Positions 53,742 to 63,082 of a stretch of DNA of 64,000 bases are shown one piece after another. The first letter of the stretch is position 1, and the number at the start of each line of letters is the position of its first letter. The notes under the pieces were generated by a model, which made no database searches, was not told where the DNA came from, and saw only the letters and a program-made list of their open reading frames with translations. Made by a program: the position numbers and the translations under genes. Source of the stretch: an uncultured Lachnospiraceae bacterium (lineage in GTDB: Bacteria; Bacillota; Clostridia; Lachnospirales; Lachnospiraceae); NCBI GenBank assembly GCA_910577785.1, contig CAJTNT010000001.1, positions 1 through 64,000 on the forward strand, given 5' to 3'.

Positions 53742-54056
53742 TCAGCCCACTCCATCCAAAAGCTTCTCAAGCTCTTCCATAGAATGGAAGCCGACGGCCT
53801 TCTGCACTGCCTGCCCGCCCTGGAAGAGAACCAGCATCGGGATGCTCATCACCCCATATCTCCCAGCCAGCTCTCCTTCCTCATCCACATTTACCTTGCC
53901 AAATTTTACCTTGGGGAATTTTTCCGCCGCCTGATCCACCACCGGCCCCTGCATCTGGCAGGGACCGCACCAGGCCGCCCAGAAATCTACCAATACAGGC
54001 ATATCGCTTTTTTCTACCTCTTGCTCAAAATTTCCTGCCGTTATCTTGTATACCAT
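53742..54056 (-). CDS. trxA: Thioredoxin
   Basis: 104 residues with the WCGPC redox centre (FWAAWCGPC, about 25-33) and the conserved cis-Pro (SIPMLVLF). Cytoplasmic disulfide reductant. The start at 54056 follows GGAGG; the upstream frame has no site. Its own promoter is at 54132-54160. No thioredoxin reductase is nearby. Confidence 0.93.
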   Translation of the reverse strand: MVYKITAGNFEQEVEKSDMPVLVDFWAAWCGPCQMQGPVVDQAAEKFPKVKFGKVNVDEEGELAGRYGVMSIPMLVLFQGGQAVQKAVGFHSMEELEKLLDGVG

Positions 54057-54131
54057 AGTTCTGTTCCTCCTTTTCATCCTCAATTTTGTATTGGGCATGT
54101 CCAGCAAATCACTCCTGTGACTGCTGCCACT

Positions 54132-54160
54132 ATTATATTACTCCAACTACGAAATATCAA
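54132..54160 (-). promoter_or_regulatory. trxA promoter
   Basis: Minus strand TTGATA, 17-base spacer, perfect TATAAT. Confidence 0.75.
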
Positions 54161-54298
54161 TACGCACGAAGCAAACAACTTTTTTCGCCAATTTTCGCTA
54201 AAATACTGCTAAGGTTTCCCTACCCATCTTGAATAACGCTTCCCTTCATGATACAGTTCTGTCATATCCACCAGAACGATTTAAGGGAGACAGCGATT

Positions 54299-55399
54299 AT
54301 GAGATCATCGATAAAACCACAATTATCCCACGACAACCGATCCCCCCTTCGGGACTTGGCCGTTACAGCCGGCCTGCTGCTTGCGACAGCTGCGCTGGCC
54401 GTATTCCTATTTGCCTTCGTGTCCAAGAGCCCCTTTAACCTTGCGCTTTTCTTTATGATTGGCGTTATCACGATTGCCCGCCATACCAATGGATATTTTT
54501 ATGGCATATTCGCCTCTTTTTTCGGCGTTATTTTTATCAATTGCTTTTTTACATACCCGTATTTCCAGATTAACTTCACCTTGCCAGATTACCCCTTTAT
54601 GTTTGTGTGCATGCTGGCGCTTTCCTGCGTGACCAGCGCGGCCACTTCCAATTTAAAACAGCAGGGAGTGGCCATCCGGCTACATGAACAGCAGATGGCA
54701 GAGGCAGAGAAAGAAACGATGCGCGCCAACCTGCTGCGCGCTGTCTCCCATGACCTGCGCACGCCCTTAACCAGCATCCTCGGCTCCATTTCCGCCATGG
54801 AATCCTGCGGCGGCAGCTACAGCCAGGAGGAATACCAGGAACTGATCCACAACATTTACGATGATGCAAACTGGCTGCTGAATATGGTGGAGAACCTGCT
54901 GTCCGTAACAAAGATACAGACAGACGGCCCACGCTTTGCCAAAACGCCGGAAATTGTAGACGAGGTTGTCGAAGAGGCTGTAACACGCCTGAAAAAAAGG
55001 ATTCCAACGGCCGATATCGTAGCAGAGCTGCCAGAAGAAATCCTGATGCTGCCCATGGACGCCATGATGATTGAGCAGGTCTTAATCAACCTTCTGGAAA
55101 ATGCCGTCTTCCACTCTGGGAGCCAGCAGCCCGTCCACCTCCTTGTGGAAGACCTAGGACACGACGTTGCTTTCCACGTCATAGACCAGGGGAAAGGGCT
55201 AAGCCAGGAGCAGATTGCACATATATTTGACGGCGCATGCCCTACGGCGCCCTCCGCAGACGGGCAAAAGGGCATTGGCATCGGGCTGTCCATCTGCCAG
55301 ACGATCATTACTGCCCACAAAGGCTCCATTTCCGCCAAAAACAGGGAAAAGGGCGCAGAATTCTTGTTCACCTTGCCAAAGGAGGAAGCAGATGCATAA
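54299..55399 (+). CDS. KdpD-like sensor histidine kinase (DUF4118 type)
   Basis: 366 residues. Four membrane helices in a DUF4118 domain (about 19-115), a short coiled linker, then HisKA (SHDLRTPLTSILGS with H151) and HATPase (LINLLENAVFHS N-box, IDQGKGLS, GIGIGLSICQ). The large N-terminal KdpD and universal-stress domains of true KdpD are absent, as in many short clostridial forms. AAGGGAG before ATG 54299 sets the start. It overlaps the response regulator by eight bases. No kdpFABC genes are in the window, so potassium control is unproven. Confidence 0.88.
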   Translation: MRSSIKPQLSHDNRSPLRDLAVTAGLLLATAALAVFLFAFVSKSPFNLALFFMIGVITIARHTNGYFYGIFASFFGVIFINCFFTYPYFQINFTLPDYPFMFVCMLALSCVTSAATSNLKQQGVAIRLHEQQMAEAEKETMRANLLRAVSHDLRTPLTSILGSISAMESCGGSYSQEEYQELIHNIYDDANWLLNMVENLLSVTKIQTDGPRFAKTPEIVDEVVEEAVTRLKKRIPTADIVAELPEEILMLPMDAMMIEQVLINLLENAVFHSGSQQPVHLLVEDLGHDVAFHVIDQGKGLSQEQIAHIFDGACPTAPSADGQKGIGIGLSICQTIITAHKGSISAKNREKGAEFLFTLPKEEADA

Positions 55400-56153
55400 A
55401 TATACCGTGCTCATTGTGGAGGATGAGAAAAATATCAATGAGTTTATCTCCAAAACACTGGTCTCCAACGGCTACCGCACAAACTGGGCCGCTTCCGGCA
55501 AGGAAGCGGTTTCCCTTGCCACTTCCCTATGCCCAGACGTTATCCTGCTGGATCTTGGCCTGCCTGACATTGACGGCATGGAGGTAATCCGCCAGGTACG
55601 GGACTGGTCCAGATGCCCTATCCTCGTAATTTCTGCCCGCACGGAAGAAGAGGATAAGGTGAATGCGCTGGACGCCGGGGCAGACGACTACCTCACCAAG
55701 CCCTTTGGCACCTCTGAGCTCCTTGCCCGCATCCGCACGTCCCTGCGCCACAGCGCGCAGAACAGCAGCAGCCCCCAGCAGCTTTACCAGGCAAAAGGCC
55801 TGGAGATCGACTTCCTGCGGCGCATAGTCTCCCTAAATGGCCAGCCTGTCCACCTCACGCCCATCGAATATAAAATTGTGGCGCACCTGGCACGGAATTC
55901 CGGCCGGGTCGTGACCTATACAGACGTCATCAGCAGCGTATGGGGCCCCTATGCGGAAAACGACAACAAAATCCTGCGGGTAAATATGGCAAACATCCGC
56001 CGGAAGCTGGAGGCAAGCCCTGCACAGCCGGCATATATATTTACGGAAGTCGGCATTGGCTATCGGATGATCGATGATGAATCTGCCGTTACAGCTCACA
56101 TTCCAGAGATGTATGGAGCTGCGCATTCCATTCAGGAGGATGGCAAATTTTAG
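55392..56153 (+). CDS. OmpR/KdpE-type response regulator
   Basis: 253 residues. Receiver domain with acidic pocket (VEDE), phosphoacceptor D54 (ILLDLGLPD), Lys in TKPFG, then a winged-helix DNA-binding domain (LTPIEYKIVAHLARNSGRVV ... EVGIGYRM). The C-terminus runs about 25 residues beyond the usual end. The start is set by GGAGGAAG and by the eight-base overlap with the kinase gene. The target genes are unknown; the deacetylase just downstream is a candidate. Confidence 0.9.
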   Translation: MHKYTVLIVEDEKNINEFISKTLVSNGYRTNWAASGKEAVSLATSLCPDVILLDLGLPDIDGMEVIRQVRDWSRCPILVISARTEEEDKVNALDAGADDYLTKPFGTSELLARIRTSLRHSAQNSSSPQQLYQAKGLEIDFLRRIVSLNGQPVHLTPIEYKIVAHLARNSGRVVTYTDVISSVWGPYAENDNKILRVNMANIRRKLEASPAQPAYIFTEVGIGYRMIDDESAVTAHIPEMYGAAHSIQEDGKF

Positions 56154-56298
56154 GAAATTTGGGTTGTTTTTTTTCACATTTGCGAATATAATGTTGCTAT
56201 GACATCCAAAGCGCTGCGGCCTGGGCGCATTTCCCCACGGGGGCGGCAGGGCGAAGGAAGCTATACAATCTATCAAAACGAAGGGCAGTGAATCAACG

Positions 56299-57459
56299 AT
56301 GCAACAGCAACAAAAGAAACGCAGAAGACGCAGAAGGAGAATCAAATGGGGCAGGCTGGCCGCCTATATTGTGATACTGGTGGCAGCAATCTTCGCCATA
56401 CGGGGCGCAATCGGCCTCCTGACCAAATCTTCAGACGAGAAAAAAACCAAGCAAGGTACCGTTGCTAATGAAAACGGACAGCAAAAGGATTCCGCAGAAG
56501 CGGACAAGGCCACTCTCCCCTCTTTAGACGAGGAAACCCCTGCGGACGGCGAACAGGATGGGCAAACAGAGCCGGACAGTTCCGCAGAAACAGGCACGGA
56601 AGGGACAGGCGCCGACGGGACAGATGCAAAACCTGAAGATACGTCGCAGCCCCAGGAAGAAGAAAAACCATTCTCCCTGGCTGACCTGGACAACCCAGAA
56701 GGCTTTGACGAACGCCCTGCCGCACAGGGCTTTACCCTGGAAAACCAGCAGGTCGACATCAATGGCCTGGATACCACAAGGCTGGACTGGGGGCAAGGCG
56801 GGGACCTGGATGAATGGAACCGCCCCGCCGGCTGCATGCAGTACCAGGAAAAATATGGCAAATACAACGCCTATTTTATCGTGGACAACCCTGAGAAAAA
56901 GGTTATCTACCTCACAATTGACGAAGGATATGAGAACGGCTATACGCCGCAGTTTTTGGATATCCTGAAAGAGAAAAACGTCCCTGCCGTCTTTTTCGTC
57001 ACCCAAAGCTATGCCCGGGACAATCCTGACCTGGTACAGCGGATCATCGATGACGGCCATGAGCTGGGCAACCATAGTGTAACCCATCCCTCCCAGGGCG
57101 TATCCTCCCAGAGCATTGAGGAACAGACCAATGAGGTTATGGGCATGCACAACTACATCAAAGAGAACTTCGGCTATGAAATGCACCTGTTCCGCTACCC
57201 GGCGGGCATCTTCAGCGAGCAGTCGGCCGCGCTCTTAAATAACCTGAACTATAAGAGCGTATTCTGGAGTTTTGCCTATTTGGATTATGACGTGGAGAAC
57301 CAGCCGGACCCGGCAGAAAGCCTGCAGAAACTGGTGAACTGCCTGCACCCGGGAGCGCTCTACCTGGTACACGCAGAATCAGAGACAAACGCGAATATAT
57401 TAGGGGACTTTATCGACCAGGCGCGTGCGCAGGGATATGTATTTAAGTTATTTGAGTAG
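56299..57459 (+). CDS. Polysaccharide deacetylase, PdaA-like, membrane-anchored
   Basis: 386 residues. Starts with a very basic run (QQQQKK then nine Arg-rich residues), one membrane helix (about 19-41), an acidic Glu/Asp/Thr-rich spacer (about 45-130), then a NodB deacetylase domain: TIDEGYENG (D208), GNHSVTH (H259, H263), RYPAG. The ENGYTPQFL context resembles PdaA, which deacetylates muramic acid in spore-cortex or vegetative peptidoglycan. It lies downstream of the two-component pair. The ribosome site is weak (AAGGG, about 14 bases ahead), so this start is less certain. Confidence 0.85.
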   Translation: MQQQQKKRRRRRRRIKWGRLAAYIVILVAAIFAIRGAIGLLTKSSDEKKTKQGTVANENGQQKDSAEADKATLPSLDEETPADGEQDGQTEPDSSAETGTEGTGADGTDAKPEDTSQPQEEEKPFSLADLDNPEGFDERPAAQGFTLENQQVDINGLDTTRLDWGQGGDLDEWNRPAGCMQYQEKYGKYNAYFIVDNPEKKVIYLTIDEGYENGYTPQFLDILKEKNVPAVFFVTQSYARDNPDLVQRIIDDGHELGNHSVTHPSQGVSSQSIEEQTNEVMGMHNYIKENFGYEMHLFRYPAGIFSEQSAALLNNLNYKSVFWSFAYLDYDVENQPDPAESLQKLVNCLHPGALYLVHAESETNANILGDFIDQARAQGYVFKLFE

Positions 57460-57471
57460 CGATTGCCTGTA

Positions 57472-57502
57472 GGGCGGAAATGGAGGAAGCACATTTCCGC
57501 CC
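57472..57502 (+). terminator. Terminator hairpin between deacetylase and prfC
   Basis: GGGCGGAAATG pairs with CATTTCCGCCC, 9-base loop. It lies between convergent genes; the T-run is short (CGTTTC), so strength is uncertain. Confidence 0.55.
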
Positions 57503-57507
57503 CGTTT

Positions 57508-59097
57508 CTAGTTCCTCCCAAACTCTGACAATACCAGCCCCTCATTCCGCTCAAGCGTCATCCCCACGCTCCAGCTATTGATAAACAGCAGCAGCGGATT
57601 CCCCTTCAGATCCTGAATTTTCTTCATATCCGAAGTCCCCGTCAGCCTGTCCATATCAATATCTTCATTCTCAATCCAACGGATATGCTCATAGGGAAGC
57701 GTATCCAGCCGGATATCTACCTTATACTCATTTTCCAGGCGGTACTTTAGGACGTCAAACTGCAGCACGCCCACCACGCCGACAATGATTTCCTCCATCC
57801 CCGTATTGTATTCCTGGAATATCTGGATGGCGCCTTCCTGTGCAATCTGGTTAATCCCCTTTACAAACTGCTTGCGCTTCATGGTATCCAGCTGGCGCAC
57901 CCGCGCAAAATGCTCCGGGGCAAAGGTCGGGATGCCCTCAAAGGCAAACTTCCCAGATGCATTGGTAATCGTATCGCCAATCGAAAAAATGCCCGGATCA
58001 AACACGCCGATAATATCCCCTGCGTAAGCCTCTTCAATGATTTTGCGCTCCTGCGCCATCATCTGCTGCGGTTGGGAAAGGCGCATTTTCTTATCCCCTT
58101 GGATATGGGTGACCTCCATGCCCGCCTCAAATTTGCCAGAACAGATGCGCAGGAAGGCAATGCGGTCACGGTGCGCCTTATTCATATTGGCCTGGATCTT
58201 AAATACAAACGCGGAAAAATCTTCAGAAAACGGATCAATCACGCCCACATCCGCCTTCCTTGGCAACGGCGAGGTCGTCATCTGCAGGAAATGCCGAAGG
58301 AAGGTTTCCACACCGAAATTCGTCAGCGCGGAGCCAAAAAATACCGGGGACAATTCCCCTTTGGAGACTAGCTCCTGGTCAAATTCCGCGCTTGCCCCGT
58401 CCAAAAGCTCAATCTCCTCCTGTAACACCTGTAGGTTTTCCTCACCGATTTCTCCCGCCAGCGCAGGGTCGTCAATCGAAATATCCTTTTCCACGCCCTC
58501 TTTGGTGCCTTTTAGCGTATCGGCAAACGTCATAACCGTCCGCCTCCCGCGGTCATAGACACCCTGGAAATTCTTGCCGGAGCCAATCGGCCAGTTGACG
58601 GGGCAGGTCGCGATCCCCAGCTCCTTCTCAATCTCGTCCAGCAGCCCGAACGTATCGTTCGCATCCCGATCCATCTTGTTGATGAAAGTAAAAATAGGGA
58701 TATGGCGCATGACGCACACCTTGAATAACTTCCTGGTCTGCGCCTCCACCCCTTTGGATCCGTCGATGACCATCACGGCAGAATCCGCCGCCATCAGCGT
58801 ACGGTACGTGTCCTCTGAGAAATCCTGATGCCCCGGCGTATCCAGAATATTGATGCAGTACCCGCCATAATTAAACTGCAGAACAGAAGAAGTGACGGAA
58901 ATCCCCCTCTCTTTTTCAATTTCCATCCAGTCCGAAACCGCATGGCGCGCTGTCGCCTTCCCTTTCACAGACCCCGCCAGGTTGATGGCGCCGCCATACA
59001 GCAGAAATTTTTCTGTCAAGGTCGTCTTCCCGGCATCAGGATGCGAAATAATCGCAAACGTCCTCCGCTTCCCGATCTCTTTTTCCAAATCTCCCAC
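57508..59097 (-). CDS. prfC: Peptide chain release factor 3
   Basis: 529-residue translational GTPase that removes RF1/RF2 from the ribosome after termination. G motifs HPDAGKTT (19-26), RGISVTSSVL, DTPGHQDFSEDTYR, NKMDRD and SAL are present; the C-terminal domain III (YEHIRWIENEDIDMDRL) is RF3-specific. It starts with GTG (59097) preceded by GAGG. Together with the TetM-like fusion this gives two specialised ribosomal GTPases in the window. Confidence 0.94.
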   Translation of the reverse strand: MGDLEKEIGKRRTFAIISHPDAGKTTLTEKFLLYGGAINLAGSVKGKATARHAVSDWMEIEKERGISVTSSVLQFNYGGYCINILDTPGHQDFSEDTYRTLMAADSAVMVIDGSKGVEAQTRKLFKVCVMRHIPIFTFINKMDRDANDTFGLLDEIEKELGIATCPVNWPIGSGKNFQGVYDRGRRTVMTFADTLKGTKEGVEKDISIDDPALAGEIGEENLQVLQEEIELLDGASAEFDQELVSKGELSPVFFGSALTNFGVETFLRHFLQMTTSPLPRKADVGVIDPFSEDFSAFVFKIQANMNKAHRDRIAFLRICSGKFEAGMEVTHIQGDKKMRLSQPQQMMAQERKIIEEAYAGDIIGVFDPGIFSIGDTITNASGKFAFEGIPTFAPEHFARVRQLDTMKRKQFVKGINQIAQEGAIQIFQEYNTGMEEIIVGVVGVLQFDVLKYRLENEYKVDIRLDTLPYEHIRWIENEDIDMDRLTGTSDMKKIQDLKGNPLLLFINSWSVGMTLERNEGLVLSEFGRN

Positions 59098-59140
59098 AGA
59101 TCATATCCTCGCTTTCTCTTTTTTTGCCCCAAAGACTCCG

Positions 59141-59168
59141 CAGCCTGGCTCTTGTATCTGCTAGGCTG
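59141..59168. other. Hairpin between pepF and prfC
   Basis: CAGCCTgGC pairs with GCtAGGCTG (one mismatch), 10-base loop, downstream of pepF. No T-run. Confidence 0.3.
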
Positions 59169-59184
59169 TAGCGGCAATTCGTTC

Positions 59185-60987
59185 CTATCCCAGAAGCGCT
59201 TCCATTTCCTGAATCAATTCCCCAAAGGTTTTCAATGCCTCGCGGATTGGCTCCTTTGTCGTCATATCCACCCCGGCGTCCTTGAGAAGTTCAATCGGCG
59301 CCTTGCTGCAGCCGCTGCCCAAAAACCTCAGGTAACGTTCCACGGCCGGCTGGCCTTCCGTAAGGATCTTCTTGCTCAGCGCCATGGAAGCCGCAAAGCT
59401 GGTGGCATATTGATAGACGTAAAAATTATAGTAGAAATGAGGGATCCTTGCCCATTCTATGGCAATCTCCGGATCTGACACAACATCTTCCCCATAATAC
59501 TGCACATTCAGCCCATAGTAAAGCTTCTTCAATTCTTCTGCCGTCAGCGCTTCCCCCTTCTCCACCTTCTGGTGGGTCAGAAGCTCAAATTCTGCAAACA
59601 TTGTCTGGCGGTAAAGGGTGCTGCGGAACTGCTGCAGAAAATAATTGATCAGATGAGCCTTTTTCTCCTTGTCCTCTGTATGCTTCAGCAGGTAGTCCAT
59701 CAGCAGCGCCTCATTGCAGGTAGAAGCCACCTCGGCCACAAAAATCTTGTACTCACTGTCAAAGATATTGTTATGTTTTGCCGAATAATAAGAATGCAGC
59801 GCATGCCCCATCTCGTGGGCAAGAGTAAACTCTGAGTCCAAATTGTACTGGAAATTCATCAGCACATAAGGATGGGCCGAATAGCACCCGGAAGAATAGG
59901 CCCCACTGCGCTTCCCTTCATTTTCATAGCGGTCAATCCAGCGGTTCTCAAATCCTTCCTTCAGCACGCTGACATAATCCTCGCCCAGGACATTAAGCGC
60001 AGCCGCAATCTCCTCCTGTGCCTGGGCGTAAGTAATCTTTTCCTTCATATCCCCCACAATCGGCACATAGACGTCATACATATGCAGTTCCTCCACGCCC
60101 ATCAGCTTCTTGCGCAGGGAGACGTAGTCATGCATATGCTTCATATTCTCATGGACTGCCTCAATCAGGTTATAATAGACTTCTTTGGGCACGTTGTTGG
60201 CATCTACGGCTGCCTCCATGGCGGAATTGTATTTCCTGGCTTTGGCATAGAAGAAATTGGCTTTCGCCTTCCCCTCATAGAGGGCGGCAAAAGTATTCTT
60301 ATACTGTTCGTAACGCGCATAATACGCCTGGAAGGTCTCCCGGCGCACCCGCACATCCTGGCTTTCGAGCATCGGCACAAAGCGGCCTGTGCTGACCTTA
60401 ACCATTTCTCCTGACGCATCCGCCACTGTCGGATTTTCAAAATCTGCATCTGCCAGCAGGCTGTATGCCTTCCCCGTAGCGCCCCCCATCTCCTGGGAAG
60501 ACGCCAGCAGCGCTTCCATTTCCGGCGACAAGGTGTGCTCTTTCAGCCTGCGCAGGTCTTCGATCGATACCCTGTACGCGCAGAGGCCTGGCGCTTCCTG
60601 GTAAAACTTCTGGATCTGTTCTTCTTCCATGGACACAATCCAGCTATTAATCGGGGCAAGCGCTGTCTCAAAGCGGTGATAGACGCCCATCATTTTCCCG
60701 CTTAACGCCTGGTAATGGGCATCTGCTGTGTCTACATCGGCATTGCGCTCGGAATAGTTGAGCCCGCGGTCCAGTAAAGCCATAAGGTGCTCCAGCTTCT
60801 GGAAACAGGCCAGCAGCTTCTCAGCGCTCCCGACTGCCTGCTCCTGTGCCAATCCCTCCAGTTCCCCAATCATCCCCTCCATCTTCCCTACATCCGACAG
60901 AAACGCTTCTTCTGTTGCATATAAATCCTCCACTGCCCAGGTATCCTCCTTGGGAGCCTGGGATCTCTTCCATAGTTCTTTTGCCAT
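59185..60987 (-). CDS. pepF: Oligoendopeptidase F
   Basis: 600-residue cytoplasmic M3 metallopeptidase that cleaves peptides of roughly 7-17 residues. The zinc motif HEMGH is at 391-395 with the downstream Glu in FVAEVASTCNEALL. Length and N-terminal helical domain (residues 1-120) fit PepF. AAGGAG fixes the start. It lies upstream of prfC in the same direction, with a hairpin between. Confidence 0.93.
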   Translation of the reverse strand: MAKELWKRSQAPKEDTWAVEDLYATEEAFLSDVGKMEGMIGELEGLAQEQAVGSAEKLLACFQKLEHLMALLDRGLNYSERNADVDTADAHYQALSGKMMGVYHRFETALAPINSWIVSMEEEQIQKFYQEAPGLCAYRVSIEDLRRLKEHTLSPEMEALLASSQEMGGATGKAYSLLADADFENPTVADASGEMVKVSTGRFVPMLESQDVRVRRETFQAYYARYEQYKNTFAALYEGKAKANFFYAKARKYNSAMEAAVDANNVPKEVYYNLIEAVHENMKHMHDYVSLRKKLMGVEELHMYDVYVPIVGDMKEKITYAQAQEEIAAALNVLGEDYVSVLKEGFENRWIDRYENEGKRSGAYSSGCYSAHPYVLMNFQYNLDSEFTLAHEMGHALHSYYSAKHNNIFDSEYKIFVAEVASTCNEALLMDYLLKHTEDKEKKAHLINYFLQQFRSTLYRQTMFAEFELLTHQKVEKGEALTAEELKKLYYGLNVQYYGEDVVSDPEIAIEWARIPHFYYNFYVYQYATSFAASMALSKKILTEGQPAVERYLRFLGSGCSKAPIELLKDAGVDMTTKEPIREALKTFGELIQEMEALLG

Positions 60988-61118
60988 AGTAATCTCTCCT
61001 TTTTAGTTTGTAACTGTTCTGCGGCTTACTGTTTTGCTTCATTCTTATCTTTATGGTTCACCGCTTTGCACATTATAGCATACTGATCCAGCTTTTGCTA
61101 CCTAAATCTTCCAGAAAG

Positions 61119-61179
61119 GGGAGCCGGAAGCCTCTGCACCGTTACGATTCATGGACTGGGAGCCGGAAGCCTCTGCACC
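61119..61179. repeat. Two 22-bp perfect direct repeats, 39-bp period
   Basis: The blocks 61119-61140 and 61158-61179 are identical (begin GGGAGCCGGAAG, end CTCTGCACC) and are separated by 17 unrelated bases. They lie between pepF and the MATE gene, just outside the MATE stop codon. Confidence 0.7.
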
Positions 61180-61188
61180 CTTTATCCA

Positions 61189-62547
61189 TCATAGGATATT
61201 CTTTTCCTTCCATCCCCCCTGGAGATAGCGGATGACGGCAATGATAAGGCCTGCGAGCCAGCCTGCCGGGCTTGCCCACATGATGATCATCCCTCCTGTG
61301 ACATCTGCCAGCGCATAAGTCAGCGATACCCTGACAAGAAGGTTGCAGAGGCTGCAGCTTAGGAACCAGCCCATGTCCGCAGCGCCGCGGAGTATGCCGT
61401 TGCTCACGTTCATCAGCCCCATCATAAAATAGAACAGGGAAACCGTACTCAAGTATTCTGTGCCAATGCGGATTGCTTCGGCGCTGGAGCCTGCATCCAG
61501 AAACAGGCCCACAATCTGGCTTCCGCCCAAATGCAGGATAACGGCAATTGTCGCGCCTATCCCGGCCGCCATAATAAGGCAGATACGGTATCCCTGCCGG
61601 ATCCGCTCCGGCTTTTTGGCGCCCATATTCTGTGCCACATAGGTAGAGGCGGCATTTCCCACGGCGACCATCGGCACAATGGCAATACTGTCAATCTTCG
61701 TAGCCGCCGTATAGCCAGCGAGGAAGGTAGATCCAAAACGGTTTACTGCCGACTGGATGAGCAGCATCCCCACAGAGACAATGGACTGCTGGACAATGGT
61801 AGGAATGGCTACTTTTATCATATTTTTCAGAAGTCCCTTGTCGAATCTTCGGTAGGATTCTGTGGCGATTCCCTTGAGCTTATGCATTAAAAAGCCAAAA
61901 GAAAGGACGGCAGATATCCCCTGGGCAATCAGCGTAGCCCAGGCCACGCCTGCTACCCCCATATGCAGGCGTGCCACGAAGTAAAGATCCAGGCCGATAT
62001 TCAGCAGGGAGGAAAAAGCCAAAAACAGCAGCGGCTTCTTCGAATCCCCCAAAGCATTGAAGATTGCGGAAAACGCATTGTACAAGAACAGGAAGACAAA
62101 GCCCAAAAAATAAATCTGCATATATTCCGCCGCATCCGCAAAAATATTTTCCGGCGTCCCCATCAGATGCATAATCGGCTGATTGATGGCAACTCCCAAC
62201 ACACTAAGAAAAATGCTGAATCCCAGAACAGACAGCAGCGCTGTGGAAATTGCCGTCTTCATCTTCTCCAGCTGCCCTGCGCCAAAGAGCTGGGAAATAA
62301 CCACAGAACAGCCAATGCCTGTCCCTATGGCTACCATGACAAACAGCATGGTAATGGCCGTAGACGCGCCCACTGCCGCCAAGGCGTCCTCCCCGACGAC
62401 ATTCCCTACAATTATAGAGTCTATAATATTATAAAACTGCTGGAACAAGTTCCCCGCCACCATAGGCAATGCAAACCCAATCAAGGGCTTTGTGGGATTC
62501 CCCTCTACCATGCTTCCTTTTATGGATCCTGATACTGATTTTGGCAT
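61189..62547 (-). CDS. MATE family efflux transporter
   Basis: 452 residues, about 12 membrane segments. PLIGFALPMVAGNLFQQFYN (about 19-38) and the second-half counterpart (IPTIVQQSIVSVGMLLIQSA) are the hallmark motifs of the NorM/DinF-type MATE fold. The start at 62547 follows AGGAGAGGG; the longer frame to 62679 reads through AT-rich leader repeats. The promoter is at 62723-62751. Substrate unknown. Confidence 0.9.
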   Translation of the reverse strand: MPKSVSGSIKGSMVEGNPTKPLIGFALPMVAGNLFQQFYNIIDSIIVGNVVGEDALAAVGASTAITMLFVMVAIGTGIGCSVVISQLFGAGQLEKMKTAISTALLSVLGFSIFLSVLGVAINQPIMHLMGTPENIFADAAEYMQIYFLGFVFLFLYNAFSAIFNALGDSKKPLLFLAFSSLLNIGLDLYFVARLHMGVAGVAWATLIAQGISAVLSFGFLMHKLKGIATESYRRFDKGLLKNMIKVAIPTIVQQSIVSVGMLLIQSAVNRFGSTFLAGYTAATKIDSIAIVPMVAVGNAASTYVAQNMGAKKPERIRQGYRICLIMAAGIGATIAVILHLGGSQIVGLFLDAGSSAEAIRIGTEYLSTVSLFYFMMGLMNVSNGILRGAADMGWFLSCSLCNLLVRVSLTYALADVTGGMIIMWASPAGWLAGLIIAVIRYLQGGWKEKNIL

Positions 62548-62607
62548 AATTTTCCCTCTCCTATTCTTCCTTTGCTTCTTTATCTTCTTAAATATCCTAT
62601 TATGTCT

Positions 62608-62680
62608 TTCATTTTTCCAATGCTTTCCTACTTTTTCTATTATTTCCTGCTGTCCCCCATTTTTCCAATGTTTTTCCATT
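62608..62680 (-). repeat. Imperfect tandem repeats in the MATE leader
   Basis: CATTTTTCCAATGCTTT (about 62610) recurs as CATTTTTCCAATGTTTTT (about 62660), with further TTTTCC units. They lie within the untranslated leader (minus strand GGAAAAATG units). Their role is unknown. Confidence 0.35.
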
Positions 62681-62722
62681 TTCCCTGCGCTTCTCTATTT
62701 TTTCATCCTACTATTTTACACT

Positions 62723-62751
62723 ATTATAAGGAGTTTTTTACTAAAATTCAA
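62723..62751 (-). promoter_or_regulatory. Promoter of the third MATE gene
   Basis: Minus strand TTGAAT, 17-base spacer, perfect TATAAT. Confidence 0.65.
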
Positions 62752-62810
62752 GGTCAAGACACGTTCTGGATCGTGAAACTTAACCTTGGGATTCTAATGG
62801 AAGGGCGCCG

Positions 62811-62953
62811 TTACTATTCACGGCTCAGGAATACACTGTACTGCGCATTCCGTGAAAAAATGATTCAGGAGCGAGGTGCGATTTTTGCGTAGCAAAACTC
62901 TAACTATCTCCCCAAATCGCTACTATGAGCGACCCCCAGGCCGTGAATAGTAA
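62811..62953. repeat. 143-bp element with 13-bp terminal inverted repeats
   Basis: TTACTATTCACGG (62811-62823) and CCGTGAATAGTAA (62941-62953) are exact complements bounding a stretch without an open frame. The left 36 bases recur at 1875-1910. It resembles a miniature element or a structured repeat. It fills the gap between the MATE promoter and the Big2 gene promoter. Confidence 0.6.
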
Positions 62954-62993
62954 TGGGGAGCCATGGGATGGAACAAGAAGAATTTATTGGGTA

Positions 62994-63022
62994 TTGACAA
63001 AGAATTTATTACGCTATAAAAT
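62994..63022 (+). promoter_or_regulatory. Promoter of the Big2 surface protein gene
   Basis: Perfect TTGACA, 17-base spacer, TAAAAT. Confidence 0.6.
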
Positions 63023-63082
63023 TAATACAAGAAAGCTGTATCCCAGCCTTCTAAAAAATAAAAATCTAAGGAGGAGTCAATT

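Noticed and set aside
54299..56153. Complete kdp potassium system
   Set aside because: No kdpF, A, B or C genes are in the window and the kinase lacks the KdpD N-terminal domain.
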